From: Flavobacteriales bacterium
Lineage (GTDB): Bacteria > Bacteroidota > Bacteroidia > Flavobacteriales_F > PHOS-HE28
DNA: 64,000 nt
Direction of reading: 5' to 3'
Assembly: GCA_017987895.1 (NCBI GenBank)
Contig: JAGNSU010000007.1
Span: 1 to 64,000 of the forward strand
The notes under the pieces are model-generated. The model made no database searches, was not told the origin of the DNA, and was given only the letters and a program-made list of their open reading frames with translations. The position numbers and the translations under genes are program-made. Below, piece after piece: positions 36,674 to 45,491 of this stretch (the first letter of the stretch is position 1; the number at the start of each line of letters is the position of its first letter).

Positions 36674-37654
36674 ATGCTCGACGGAAAAGACCTGATCCTG
36701 GCTACCCGGCCCTTCGCCCACGAAGTGCGCTGGAAGAGCTGGTGGCATGTGTTCACCAGCTTGGTGGTGCTCGGCACCGGCTACCTCATCATTTTCACGG
36801 CGGCCCCGCTTTGGGCCAAATTCCTGGGCAGTGTGCTGGTGGCCCTCACCCTCGGCCGCATTTTCGTGATCTACCACGATTATCTCCACCACGCCATCCT
36901 GCAGAAGAGCCTGCTTGCCAAGTCCTTCTTCGTGGCCTTCGGTCTGTTCATGCTGGCCCCGGTGAGCATATGGGAGCGTAGCCACAACTACCACCACGCC
37001 CACAACAGCAAGCTCTACACCAGCAGCATCGGTTCTTTCCCCGTGGTGACCAAGGAGAAGTTCCTCAGCAGCACCAAATTGGAACAGCGCGTCTACCTCT
37101 TTGTGCGACATCCGTTCACCATCGCCTTGGGCTACATCTTCATGTTCCTTTACGGCATGTGCATCCGCAGCTTGGTGAACAACACGGGCCGCCATTGGGA
37201 TAGCATCGTGGCCCTGGTACTGCATGTGGCCTTCGGCGTGTTGCTCGCCGTGTTCACCGGTTGGACCGGCTTCCTGTTCGGCTTCCTCATCCCTTTCATC
37301 ATCGTGCTCTCCTTGGGATCGTACCTCTTCTATGCGCAGCACAACTTCCCGGACGTTTCCTTCAGCGAGAAGGACGGTTGGACCTATGCCGGCGCCGCGC
37401 TGGAGAGCAGCAGCCACATGAAGATGAGCCCGGTGATGCGCTGGTTCCTCGCCAACATCGGCTACCACCACATCCACCACCTCAATCCGCGCATCCCCTT
37501 CTACCGCCTGCCGGAAGTGTATGCCGCCATTCCCGAGTTGCAGCACGCCAAGACCACCAGCCTTTGGCCATGGGACGTATGGAAGTGCCTGCGCCTGAAG
37601 GCCTGGGATCCTGAGAAGCAGCGCATGATCGGGCGGCGGGAGCTCTACGCCTAG
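36674..37654 (+). CDS. Membrane fatty acid desaturase
   Basis: 326 residues from the ATG at 36674 (MLDGKDLILATRPF). The three histidine boxes of di-iron membrane desaturases are present: HDYLHH, HNYHHAH and, in the C-terminal part, HHIHH (within IGYHHIHHLNPRIPFY). Hydrophobic pairs lie around residues 25-75 and 150-220. It introduces a double bond into acyl chains of membrane lipids or lipid-linked substrates. It lies next to an acyltransferase gene on the same strand but has its own promoter motif. Confidence 0.92.
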   Translation: MLDGKDLILATRPFAHEVRWKSWWHVFTSLVVLGTGYLIIFTAAPLWAKFLGSVLVALTLGRIFVIYHDYLHHAILQKSLLAKSFFVAFGLFMLAPVSIWERSHNYHHAHNSKLYTSSIGSFPVVTKEKFLSSTKLEQRVYLFVRHPFTIALGYIFMFLYGMCIRSLVNNTGRHWDSIVALVLHVAFGVLLAVFTGWTGFLFGFLIPFIIVLSLGSYLFYAQHNFPDVSFSEKDGWTYAGAALESSSHMKMSPVMRWFLANIGYHHIHHLNPRIPFYRLPEVYAAIPELQHAKTTSLWPWDVWKCLRLKAWDPEKQRMIGRRELYA

Positions 37655-37707
37655 CAGCGAGCGCGCTGCAGCGCGAACATCTTTCCACCGGTACGTGTTG
37701 CTTGGGC

Positions 37708-38439
37708 ATGGGTCGCTGGTGGCAACTGCTCGGTCTTCTGTTCATGATGCTGTTGAACGGCATGGCGATCGCCCTACCGCTCAATGGTCGCACCACGGCC
37801 GAGCTCTCCTCGGTCTACCCGAACCTGTTCGTGCCCGCCGGGATCACCTTCTCTGTTTGGGGCCTTATCTACCTGCTTCTGATCCTCTTTGTCCTCGCAC
37901 CGTGGACCGCGCGCACAGATCCCGGGATAGAACAATGTACCACCGCGCCTTTCGTGGTTTCCTGTTTCGCGAACGGCGCTTGGATACTGGCTTGGCACTA
38001 TGAGCTGGTGCTCCTCTCGGTGGTGATCATGGGGGTGCTGCTCACATCGCTCGCCTTGCTGTACGCGCACACACGCGCTGCACGCGCTTGGATGGTGCGG
38101 ATACCGGTAAGCGTTTACTTGGGCTGGATCTGCATCGCCACCGTAGCGAACATTACCGCGCTCCTGGTTCGCATGGGCAGTGACCCGCCGATACCGGTCC
38201 AGGTCACGCTCACGCTGGTGATGATCGGGGTAGCCCTGGGACTTGGGCTCTGGTTCCTGCGGAGTTTCCGCGATCGATCCTTCGGCTTGGTGGTGGCCTG
38301 GGCGCTGGCCGGGATCGCGCTCCGCCATGTGGGACAGGGCGCCGGAACATCCCCCCCGGTCCTCTTCGCCGCGATAGGAGGCGCTGCCTTGATCCTTTCG
38401 CTCGTTGTCTTGAGCAGTCTGCGGCCCCAGCCGCGCTAG
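37708..38439 (+). CDS. TspO/tryptophan-rich sensory-like membrane protein
   Basis: 243 residues from the ATG at 37708. Seven or more hydrophobic helices. The characteristic segments LFVPAGITFSVWGLIYLLLI and FANGAWILAWHYELVLLS match the larger Bacteroidota relatives of TspO/MBR proteins. Classical TspO has five helices and about 160 residues, so this is an enlarged or distant relative. The ligand is unknown. Overlap with neighbours is absent. Confidence 0.7.
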   Translation: MGRWWQLLGLLFMMLLNGMAIALPLNGRTTAELSSVYPNLFVPAGITFSVWGLIYLLLILFVLAPWTARTDPGIEQCTTAPFVVSCFANGAWILAWHYELVLLSVVIMGVLLTSLALLYAHTRAARAWMVRIPVSVYLGWICIATVANITALLVRMGSDPPIPVQVTLTLVMIGVALGLGLWFLRSFRDRSFGLVVAWALAGIALRHVGQGAGTSPPVLFAAIGGAALILSLVVLSSLRPQPR

Positions 38440-38504
38440 ATGTATCGATTTGTGCAACGGTAGGCACGCCACACAGGCGGTGCCGCATGAACGCATGGTC
38501 CGGA

Positions 38505-38512
38505 TACCTTCG
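38505..38512 (+). promoter_or_regulatory. Promoter -7-like element TACCTTCG before the ABC exporter
   Basis: TACCTTCG, 29 bases upstream of the ATP-binding-protein start at 38542. Confidence 0.45.
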
Positions 38513-38541
38513 CCATCCGACCGACGAACCGTCTTCCGCCG

Positions 38542-39483
38542 ATGTTGAGATGTGAACATATCGTGAAGCGCTACGGCGCGCACACCGCCTTGGACGATGT
38601 GAGCATGGAGGTGCCGACCGGACTGGTCTTCGGGCTGCTCGGTCCCAATGGCGCGGGCAAGACCTCGTTGATCCGCGTGATCACGCGCATCACCGGACCG
38701 GACGAAGGCCGCGTGCTGCTCGATGGCCACCCCATGACCGATGCCGACGTGGCGCAACTGGGCTACCTGCCCGAAGAGCGTGGCCTGTACAAGAAGATGA
38801 AGGTGGGCGAGCAGGCGGTTTACCTCGCCCGGTTGAAAGGCATGCGCAAGAGCGACGCCATCAAGCAGCTCAAGGAATGGTTCGAGCGCTGGGAGATGAT
38901 GGCCTGGTGGAACAAGAAGGTGGAGGAACTGAGCAAAGGCATGGCGCAGAAGGTGCAGTTCGTCACCACGGTGCTGCATCGTCCGCGCTTGCTCATCCTC
39001 GATGAACCGTTCAGCGGCTTCGACCCGATCAACGCCGAACTGGTGCGGCAGGAGATCCTGCGCATGCGTGCGGAAGGCACCACCGTGATGCTGAGCACCC
39101 ACAACATGGGCAGCGTGGAAGAGCTCTGCGACCACATCGCCCTGATCGATCGCAGCCGAAAGGTGCTCGATGGCCGTGTGCGCGATATCCGCCGCCAGTA
39201 CGCCACCAACACGTATCGCATCGAGTACAAAGGACCGGAGGTGGCTTTCGCCAACGCGCTGAGCTTCACCGGCGAATTGCTCGATGTGCGGAACGGCGAG
39301 GACATGAGCAGTGCCCGGGTAAGGATCGCCAAGGACGGCACCCTGAACCAGGTGCTCAAGCAAGTGCTCACCGCTGTGGAGGTGCGTGGTGTGCACGAGG
39401 AGATCCCCAGCATGCACGATGTCTTCATCCGCGCCGTGGGCGACAACGATCCCGCGAACGTGAAAGTCGATATGACCGACTAG
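38542..39483 (+). CDS. ABC transporter ATP-binding protein, NatA-like
   Basis: 313 residues. Walker A GPNGAGKTSL near residue 35, a Q-loop region LGYLPEERGLYKKM, signature LSKGMAQKVQF, Walker B LLILDEPFSGFDP and H-loop STHNMGSVEE. The PEERGLY-K-M and C-terminal regulatory extension of about 100 residues resemble NatA-type exporters. It forms a complex with the permease encoded 168 bases downstream. A MITE-like copy separates the two genes, and the TAG stop of this gene shares its last base with the element. Confidence 0.93.
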   Translation: MLRCEHIVKRYGAHTALDDVSMEVPTGLVFGLLGPNGAGKTSLIRVITRITGPDEGRVLLDGHPMTDADVAQLGYLPEERGLYKKMKVGEQAVYLARLKGMRKSDAIKQLKEWFERWEMMAWWNKKVEELSKGMAQKVQFVTTVLHRPRLLILDEPFSGFDPINAELVRQEILRMRAEGTTVMLSTHNMGSVEELCDHIALIDRSRKVLDGRVRDIRRQYATNTYRIEYKGPEVAFANALSFTGELLDVRNGEDMSSARVRIAKDGTLNQVLKQVLTAVEVRGVHEEIPSMHDVFIRAVGDNDPANVKVDMTD

Positions 39484-39644
39484 AGGCTGTCTCAAAAAAT
39501 GCTTTCGGAAGCGAACGAGAGGTATTTCGCGCCCAGGCGAGGCGCGAAACCCGAACATAGTCGGTGGCTATGTGAGCGTTGTGCAACGAAGCATGGGTGC
39601 GAAAGACCCGAGTGCAGCCCGAAGGGTATTTTTGAGACCGCCTC
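39483..39644. mobile_element. 162-bp MITE-like element, copy B
   Basis: Terminal inverted repeats of 16 bp with one mismatch: GAGGCTGTCTCAAAAA (39483-39498) and TTTTTGAGACCGCCTC (39629-39644). The interior matches copy A (31725-31884) in inverted orientation, with GCGAGGCGCGAAACCCGA, AAAGACCCGAG and GCAGCCCGAAGGGTA recognisable. As in copy A, the first base is the G of a TAG stop codon. It splits an ABC exporter operon. No open reading frame or target duplication is evident. Confidence 0.75.
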
Positions 39645-39650
39645 CAACCC

Positions 39651-40973
39651 ATGAATAAGATCGGATTGATCATCTGGCGTGAGTTCATCACGCGCGTGCG
39701 GAAGCCCAGCTTTCTGATCATGACCATCCTGGGCCCGCTGCTCATCGCAGGCACCATGGTGTTGCTCGTGTACTTGGGCTTGCAGGAAAGCGACGATCAA
39801 TTGGTGCTCGTCGTCGACGGCCCGGGTATCGTTTCAGGCAAGCTCAAGGACAGCGAGAAGCTCACTTTCTTCTACACCGATTCGACCCTCACGGACTCCG
39901 CGTTCAAGGCCAGCCCCTATACGGTGATGGTCGATGTGAACGAGGCGATCCTGGAGACGAACGCGATCCAACTTTTCTATAAGGACCTTCCCAGCCTCAA
40001 CGTGCAGCGCACCATCCAGGCCGAACTGGAACGCACCATCGAGCGGGAGAAGCTGCGCGTGAACAATGTGGACCCGGACACCTATGCGCGCATCAAGACC
40101 GCGCTGAAGGTGCAACTGTTCGACATCGACAAAGGCGGCGAGGAATCGTACGAGCAGATCCTCGCGGGCGTGGGCTTCGGCTTCGGCTACATCATGTTCT
40201 TCTTCGTGTTCCTTTATGCTGTGCAGGTGATGCGCGGGGTGATGGAAGAAAAGACCAACCGCATCGTGGAAGTATTGATCAGCAGTGTGAAACCCTTCCA
40301 GTTGATGATGGGCAAGATCATCGGCATCGCGCTGGTGGGCCTCGCCCAGTTCATGATCTGGATCGCCCTTACCGCCACCCTCATCACCATCGGCACCGCC
40401 GTGCTCATGAAGGACCGCTTCGACCCGAAGGAGGTCCTTGCCCAAGGTCAGATGACCGAGGAGATGCGGGCACAGCTCCAGGAACAGGTCCCCGCAACAG
40501 GGATGGATGAGGATATCGTGCGCGAGGTGATGAAGCGGATCAACGTCCCCCTGCTGCTGTCGATGTTCGTGTTCTACTTCCTGGGCGGTTATCTCTTGTA
40601 CAGTTCCATGTTCGCCGCCGTAGGCAGTGCGGTGGACAGCGAGACCGATACCCAGCAGTTCATGTTCCCCGTCACCCTGCCGATGATCATCGCCATCTTC
40701 ATCGCGCAGATGGCCATCACCAATCCCAACAGTCCGTTGGTGTTCTGGGGCTCGATCATTCCGTTCACGAGCCCCGTGGTGATGATGGTGCGCGTGGCCA
40801 TGGGCAGCGTACTTGAATCGCCCTGGCAGTTGGTGCTGAGCATGGTCCTGCTCGTCGGCACGTTCATCTTCACCACCTGGCTCGCCGGGCGCATCTACCG
40901 CACCGGCATCCTGATGTACGGCAAGAAGGTGAGCTGGCGCGAGATGGGACGTTGGCTATTTTACCGGGGATGA
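39651..40973 (+). CDS. ABC-2 type transporter permease, NatB-like
   Basis: 440 residues. One N-terminal helix (FLIMTILGPLLIAGTMVLLVYLG) is followed by an extracytoplasmic domain of about 150 residues. A core of five or six helices starts at FGYIMFFFVFLYAVQVMRGVMEEKTNRIVEVLISSVKP, the standard ABC-2 permease motif. Later segments include IIGIALVGLAQFMIWIAL and SMFVFYFLGGYLLYSSMFAAVG. It partners with the NatA-like ATPase upstream. The substrate is unknown; sodium export is only one of several possibilities. Confidence 0.92.
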   Translation: MNKIGLIIWREFITRVRKPSFLIMTILGPLLIAGTMVLLVYLGLQESDDQLVLVVDGPGIVSGKLKDSEKLTFFYTDSTLTDSAFKASPYTVMVDVNEAILETNAIQLFYKDLPSLNVQRTIQAELERTIEREKLRVNNVDPDTYARIKTALKVQLFDIDKGGEESYEQILAGVGFGFGYIMFFFVFLYAVQVMRGVMEEKTNRIVEVLISSVKPFQLMMGKIIGIALVGLAQFMIWIALTATLITIGTAVLMKDRFDPKEVLAQGQMTEEMRAQLQEQVPATGMDEDIVREVMKRINVPLLLSMFVFYFLGGYLLYSSMFAAVGSAVDSETDTQQFMFPVTLPMIIAIFIAQMAITNPNSPLVFWGSIIPFTSPVVMMVRVAMGSVLESPWQLVLSMVLLVGTFIFTTWLAGRIYRTGILMYGKKVSWREMGRWLFYRG

Positions 40974-41094
40974 ACGCGAAGAAAAGAAGGGAAAAGGTTG
41001 AAGGCAGAAGGTGAAAGACAGAAGCCTGAGCACCTCGCTTTACTGTACTTCTTTACCCTTTCTCCTTCAACCTTTTGCCTTTCCCCTTTCCTGA

Positions 41095-42024
41095 ATGCGC
41101 GTCGCCGTTCTTGATCTCGGCACCAATACTTTCAACCTGCTCGTGGCAGAGCGCGACGGCGGCGAAGGCTTGCATGTTGTGCATAGTGAAGAGATCCCCG
41201 TGTTCCTCGGCAAAGGCGGCATCGAGAAAGGGCTGATCGCGGAAGATGCGTTCGCGCGAGGCTTGGACGCGATCGCGAAGCACATGGCAAGGGCGCGTTC
41301 CCTGGGCGCGGAGCGGATCGAAGGGATCGGTACTTCCGCGTTGCGGAACGCGCGCAACGCCGAGGCGTTCATTCGTGCGGCCCATGATCGATCGGGGCTT
41401 CACATCCGCGTGATCAGCGGCGACGAAGAGGCCGAACTGATCCTGGAAGGCGCACGGCAGGCACTGCCCTTCGGGAACCGGCCCGTGCTGGTGATGGACA
41501 TCGGCGGCGGCAGCATCGAGTTCATCCTCGCAACGGAGAAAGCGCTCATGTGGAAGCGGAGCTTCGAGCTGGGCGTTACACGTTTGCGCGAACGCGTTCC
41601 CCTCAGCGATCCGCCCTCATTGGACGAAGAGCTACGCGTGGCCGCACATCTTGACGATCGCCTTGAACCGCTATGGAACGTGATCGACCGCCACGAGCCG
41701 CATGTATTGGTCGGAAGTGCGGGCAGCTTCGATAGTCTCGCGCGCATGGTGGCCGATGAGGAAGGTCTGGCGCTCGCATCGGACGCCACCACTTTCGCCT
41801 TCGAAGCTCTCGCGTTCGACGCACTGAAGGAAAAGCTGTTCCTCATGGACCGCGCACAACGCCTTGCGGTGCCTGGACTTCCCGAGCATCGCGTGGACAG
41901 CATCGCCTACGGCATGATCGCCATCGAGCGCGTGCTCACCGCGGGTGATATCCGCGAGCTCTCATGGAGCCGATATGCGTTGAAAGAGGGGTCAGCGATG
42001 CGCATGTTCAGGCCATCCGTGTGA
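41095..42024 (+). CDS. Ppx/GppA family exopolyphosphatase
   Basis: 309 residues, the length of the short Ppx/GppA form with two actin-like lobes. Phosphate loop VLDLGTNTFNLLV, IGTSALRNARNAEAF, VISGDEEAEL, and the second loop MDIGGGSIEFI. The ELGVTRLRERV segment also fits. It hydrolyses polyphosphate or pppGpp; the two activities cannot be separated by sequence. The 120-base spacer upstream contains an imperfect inverted repeat (GGAAAAGGTTGAAGG against CCTTCAACCTTTTGCC). Confidence 0.92.
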   Translation: MRVAVLDLGTNTFNLLVAERDGGEGLHVVHSEEIPVFLGKGGIEKGLIAEDAFARGLDAIAKHMARARSLGAERIEGIGTSALRNARNAEAFIRAAHDRSGLHIRVISGDEEAELILEGARQALPFGNRPVLVMDIGGGSIEFILATEKALMWKRSFELGVTRLRERVPLSDPPSLDEELRVAAHLDDRLEPLWNVIDRHEPHVLVGSAGSFDSLARMVADEEGLALASDATTFAFEALAFDALKEKLFLMDRAQRLAVPGLPEHRVDSIAYGMIAIERVLTAGDIRELSWSRYALKEGSAMRMFRPSV

Positions 42025-42030
42025 GCGGGT

Positions 42031-42038
42031 TATCTTGA
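42031..42038 (+). promoter_or_regulatory. Promoter -7-like element TATCTTGA before yitT-like gene
   Basis: TAnnTTGA, five bases before a GTG at 42044. The alternative TTG start at 42035 lies inside the motif, which favours the GTG. Confidence 0.35.
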
Positions 42039-42043
42039 GCGGC

Positions 42044-43012
42044 GTGAAGAGTTCCACCAGCCGCACGCTGCTCCGCCAGTTGCCCGTGCCCGCTTCCGTG
42101 CAGGTGGCTGGAGGCTCGAGCTATCGCAAAGCGCGGCGGCTGCACGCCTTCCGCGTGGGATTGCGTCGCACCGTGAAGGATGCCATCTTCATGACCCTCG
42201 GCGTGGCGAGCGCTGCGTTCGGATTGGAGGCTTTCCTGCTACCCAATGCCTTTATCGATGGCGGCGCCACGGGCATCGCCTTGCTCTTCGCGACCCTGTC
42301 CCCGCTCCCGTTCCCCTTGCTGCTCCTTTTGGTGAACGTGCCTTTCATGTACATGGCCTACCGCACACTGGGCCGCGAGTTCGCGCTGAAGACCATGGCC
42401 GCCATCGGCGGGCTGGCGCTGGTCACCGCGTCGGTGCATTTCCCCGTGGTAACGCATGATAAGCTCCTGGTCGCTGCGTTCGGTGGTTTTTTCCTGGGAG
42501 CAGGTATAGGTCTATGCGTACGCGGAGGCAGTGTGATCGATGGCACCGAAGTGCTCGCACTTTCGGTGAGCCGACGATTGGGAATCACCATGGGTGACGT
42601 GATCATGCTCATCAACATCGTGATCTTCGCTGTGGCCGCCTGGTTGCTAAGCGTGGAAACAGCGCTCTACGCCATGATCACTTATCTCGCCGCGAGCAAA
42701 ACGGTCGACTTCGTGGTAGAGGGTATCGAAGAGTACACCGGCATCACCATCATCACACCGCACTATGAGGAGGTGCGCGCGATGATCAGCAACGTGATGG
42801 GGCGAGGGCTCACCGTGTACTCGGGCAAGCGTGGTTTCGGAAAGACCGGACACAGCTTCGATACCGAGATCATCTACTGCGTGATCACACGTCTCGAGAT
42901 CAGCAAGCTCCTCACCGAAATGGAGAAGATCGATCCGAACGCCTTCGTGGTGATGAGCTCCGTGAAAGACACGCGCGGCGGTATGATCAAGAAGCGACCG
43001 CTGAACCACTGA
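42044..43012 (+). CDS. YitT family membrane protein with DUF2179
   Basis: 322 residues if started at the GTG at 42044; a TTG at 42035 would add three residues. A basic N-terminal tail of about 45 residues is followed by five or six membrane helices (AIFMTLGVASAAFGLEAFLLP, FPLLLLLVNVPFMYMAYRTLG, GGFFLGAGIGLCVRGGSVIDG). The C-terminal soluble DUF2179 domain contains GITIITPHYEEVRAMI and TVYSGKRGFGKTG. YitT/DUF2179 proteins are widespread in bacteria with no settled function; a role in solute export has been discussed. Confidence 0.88.
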   Translation: MKSSTSRTLLRQLPVPASVQVAGGSSYRKARRLHAFRVGLRRTVKDAIFMTLGVASAAFGLEAFLLPNAFIDGGATGIALLFATLSPLPFPLLLLLVNVPFMYMAYRTLGREFALKTMAAIGGLALVTASVHFPVVTHDKLLVAAFGGFFLGAGIGLCVRGGSVIDGTEVLALSVSRRLGITMGDVIMLINIVIFAVAAWLLSVETALYAMITYLAASKTVDFVVEGIEEYTGITIITPHYEEVRAMISNVMGRGLTVYSGKRGFGKTGHSFDTEIIYCVITRLEISKLLTEMEKIDPNAFVVMSSVKDTRGGMIKKRPLNH

Positions 43013-43066
43013 GGTCCGGTCCAGTTGTCAGTTGGTAGTGCGCGGTCGTCCGTAACCGCCGTTGAG

Positions 43067-44791
43067 CTACGGCAATTGGTCCGTCTTCGTGGCGGTAGGC
43101 ACCGACCCTCCGATGGTCTGTAGGATCAGGTCACGATCATTGGCGCCACCCGCGTACTTGGTCGTCCCGTCCAAATTGAGGTCCTCGAGGCGATAGCCGC
43201 TCGCGGTCGCGGTGGGTACACTGCCCCCGATCGCTGTGAGGATCGGATCGCGATCGTTGTTGGACCCCGCGTACTTCACCAGGAGGTCGCGCTTCGCATT
43301 GCCCGGCCAGAGCGTGGTGCGGGCACCGTTCACCTTGCGCGCGTTGGTGCCGAAGGTGTTGGTGCTGGCCAGTGTGAGATCGATGAGCCCCGAAGTGGCC
43401 GAGATCGGAACCGAGAGAAGTGTCATACAACTGAGATGATTGCGGTGCCGGATCGACACGAAGTAGTTGTCCGCGCCCATGGTGAACGGCACATTGCTCA
43501 CACCGTCCACATCCACCACATCGCCGTCGCGCTGGATCAAGGCGCTCCGTGTTCGCACCACGTTGGCGCTGTTGTTCTTGTCGCGCAACTCCACCACCAC
43601 CCAATCCACTATGGCGTTGTTACCCGTAACGGCCAGCACTGCGGGAGCGACCGTCTCCCCACCACCGCCCACATGGGGATAGGATAGTCCCGTATATGGT
43701 TCTGTCGGTGGGATAATGCCCAAGTTCCGCAGGCCATCGTTCATCAATTGGGTGCCGCTCACGTACGGTCCGTCGAGGAAAGCCTTCATCGCGACGCGCA
43801 CGACCGCGTTGCTGTTGATGCTGAACGGGACCGCGACCGGCGAATAGAACGCGGATGGAGTGCTCACGCGGATCTTGTACCCTGCACCCGGTGTGGTGTT
43901 GCCCGGCAAGGTGCAGGCAATGGTGCCGGTGGCCGAAGTACTTGCGATGAAGCCCAAGGTGGTCGCGTTCGTGAAACTGCCATTGGGTCCGCTCAGCTGA
44001 ACGGTGAACAAGGTGCTGCTGGTCGGCAGCCCACCCGTCGCGTAGTTCACATTGAAGACCACCGGATCCGTGCCGTTCACCGTGGCCGAGGGGATGCTCG
44101 GGCTGGCGGTCACGTTGTAGATGAGGGCGATGTCATCGTACCACGACTGGCTGTTCAGCACGGTGACGAGACTGTCGCCGCTGGTGAGCACCATGAGTAT
44201 GTAGGCCGGCGTGGTGGCATTGAAATAAGTGAAGGGCACCGAGAAGCGCGTCCAGCTGCTCACCGTGGCCTCGGGAGCGATCCAGCGCGCACGGGCGTTC
44301 CAATTCGGCGTGGTGCCGTTCGCGGGAAGACTGCCCGCACCGGTGTGCAGAATGGCTTCCACCTTGCCGTTATCGTTGCCCTGGGGCGTCGCCTTGAACC
44401 AACCCACGAGGCTGTCCGGTTTGCTGGTGAGCGCATGGTTCCAGTCGGTGTTGCCCGCATCAGTGAACACGCTGCCATCCGAAGGCGTGAAGGTGGCATG
44501 CACCCTTCCACAGGTCAGGGTCCCGTTGGCCACTACGCCCGGCGCTTGTTGGGAACGAACGTTCACCGAATACGTACCGGTATGGAAGTCGGTGCTCCGG
44601 AAACAGACTTGGGGAGCAACGCTGTTGATCAGCGACCCCCCGTCGGAGGTTTTGATCGAACTCCATTCGGTAGGTTCTTCGGTACCGGTGCCCAGGTTCT
44701 GCCAATTCTCGAAGCTGGGATTGTTCAACTGGGGCTGCGCGAACGCCGTGAACGGAGCAAAGGCGAGCAGCGGAAGGAAGGTGCGAAGCAT
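43067..44791 (-). CDS. Secreted PCMD-like protein with YAGSANDRD-type C-terminal module
   Basis: 574 residues from the ATG at 44791 (MLRTFLPLLAFAPFTAFAQ signal peptide). Residues 25-215 resemble the putative carbohydrate metabolism (PCMD) domain: NPSFENWQNLG, EEPTEWSSIKTSD, GWFKATPQGNDNGKVEAIL and SWTRFSVPFTYFN. An Ig-like domain follows (residues about 230-330). The terminal 235 residues are the shared module (NAIVDWVVVELRD, SIRHRNHLSCMT, then VKYAGSNNDRDPIL and TKYAGGANDRDLIL, ending TDQLP). The last codons are CCG TAG, so no start codon is embedded. It is not part of the overlapping chain at 46.9-59.1 kb. Confidence 0.87.
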   Translation of the reverse strand: MLRTFLPLLAFAPFTAFAQPQLNNPSFENWQNLGTGTEEPTEWSSIKTSDGGSLINSVAPQVCFRSTDFHTGTYSVNVRSQQAPGVVANGTLTCGRVHATFTPSDGSVFTDAGNTDWNHALTSKPDSLVGWFKATPQGNDNGKVEAILHTGAGSLPANGTTPNWNARARWIAPEATVSSWTRFSVPFTYFNATTPAYILMVLTSGDSLVTVLNSQSWYDDIALIYNVTASPSIPSATVNGTDPVVFNVNYATGGLPTSSTLFTVQLSGPNGSFTNATTLGFIASTSATGTIACTLPGNTTPGAGYKIRVSTPSAFYSPVAVPFSINSNAVVRVAMKAFLDGPYVSGTQLMNDGLRNLGIIPPTEPYTGLSYPHVGGGGETVAPAVLAVTGNNAIVDWVVVELRDKNNSANVVRTRSALIQRDGDVVDVDGVSNVPFTMGADNYFVSIRHRNHLSCMTLLSVPISATSGLIDLTLASTNTFGTNARKVNGARTTLWPGNAKRDLLVKYAGSNNDRDPILTAIGGSVPTATASGYRLEDLNLDGTTKYAGGANDRDLILQTIGGSVPTATKTDQLP

Positions 44792-44868
44792 GAGCGGAGG
44801 ATAAAGAGCGGCCAAACCTAGCCGCCTTGACGCCAAGCACCAAACGGCCCGACCCAAGTACCCTCTCC

Positions 44869-44876
44869 TACCTTCG
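44869..44876 (+). promoter_or_regulatory. Promoter -7-like element TACCTTCG before plastocyanin-like gene
   Basis: TACCTTCG, four bases before the ATG at 44881. It predicts a leaderless transcript and selects this start within a longer open frame. Confidence 0.5.
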
Positions 44877-44880
44877 GCGC

Positions 44881-45486
44881 ATGCGTTGCCACCTGCTCGC
44901 CCTGGCCCTGCTCATCACGCTCGCCTCCGCCGCCCAGACCGCCCACCTACTACGCGCTCTGGATTTTTTCTTCCTACCCGATACAGTGGTGATGCTTGCT
45001 GGCGACAGCGTGAAGTTCCAGACCCAAGGCCCGCATAACATCATGCAGGTCGATCAGGCCTCGTGGCTCGCGAACCAACCCATCGGCAACGGCGGTTTCC
45101 ACACGGTTATCGGCGTGGACAGCACCTTCGCCATCGATACTGCGGGCACTTACTATTTCGTGTGCGAGCCGCACGGGTTCATGGGGATGAAAGGAGTGCT
45201 CTTGGTGGCACCGAACGGGCCCACTGCCATCGAACCGATCGAGGCGGCCGAGATACAGGTTTTCCCCAACCCCACCGACGACATGTTCCACATCTCCTTG
45301 CCGTTCGATCCGGTGGACAAAGTGGAGGTGAGCATCACCGATGCGCTCGGCCGCATCCACGCGATGATGTTCACCCGGCAAGGCAACCTGCTCTCCTGCG
45401 CTGCCGGCCTGCTCCCGCGCGGAGCCGCGATCGTGCATGTACGATCCGGGTCGCGATCGTTGCGCGCGACCGTGATCCTGAAGTGA
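44881..45486 (+). CDS. Plastocyanin-like copper protein with T9SS type A domain
   Basis: 201 residues from the ATG at 44881. Signal peptide MRCHLLALALLITLASAAQ. The cupredoxin fold (20-120) carries a plausible type 1 copper site: His in GPHNIM, then C, H and M in YYFVCEPHGFMGMKGV. The C-terminal 75 residues (IQVFPNPTDDMFHISLP, ITDALGRIHAMMF, ending RATVILK) are a T9SS type A domain. It is thus predicted to be a secreted, surface-attached electron-transfer or copper-binding protein. Divergent from the PCMD-like gene. Confidence 0.9.
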   Translation: MRCHLLALALLITLASAAQTAHLLRALDFFFLPDTVVMLAGDSVKFQTQGPHNIMQVDQASWLANQPIGNGGFHTVIGVDSTFAIDTAGTYYFVCEPHGFMGMKGVLLVAPNGPTAIEPIEAAEIQVFPNPTDDMFHISLPFDPVDKVEVSITDALGRIHAMMFTRQGNLLSCAAGLLPRGAAIVHVRSGSRSLRATVILK

Positions 45487-45491
45487 TCATG

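Noticed and set aside
37774-39558. Open frame of 594 codons on the minus strand
   Set aside because: Runs antisense through the TspO-like and ABC ATPase genes, with His/Arg-rich sequence typical of a shadow frame.
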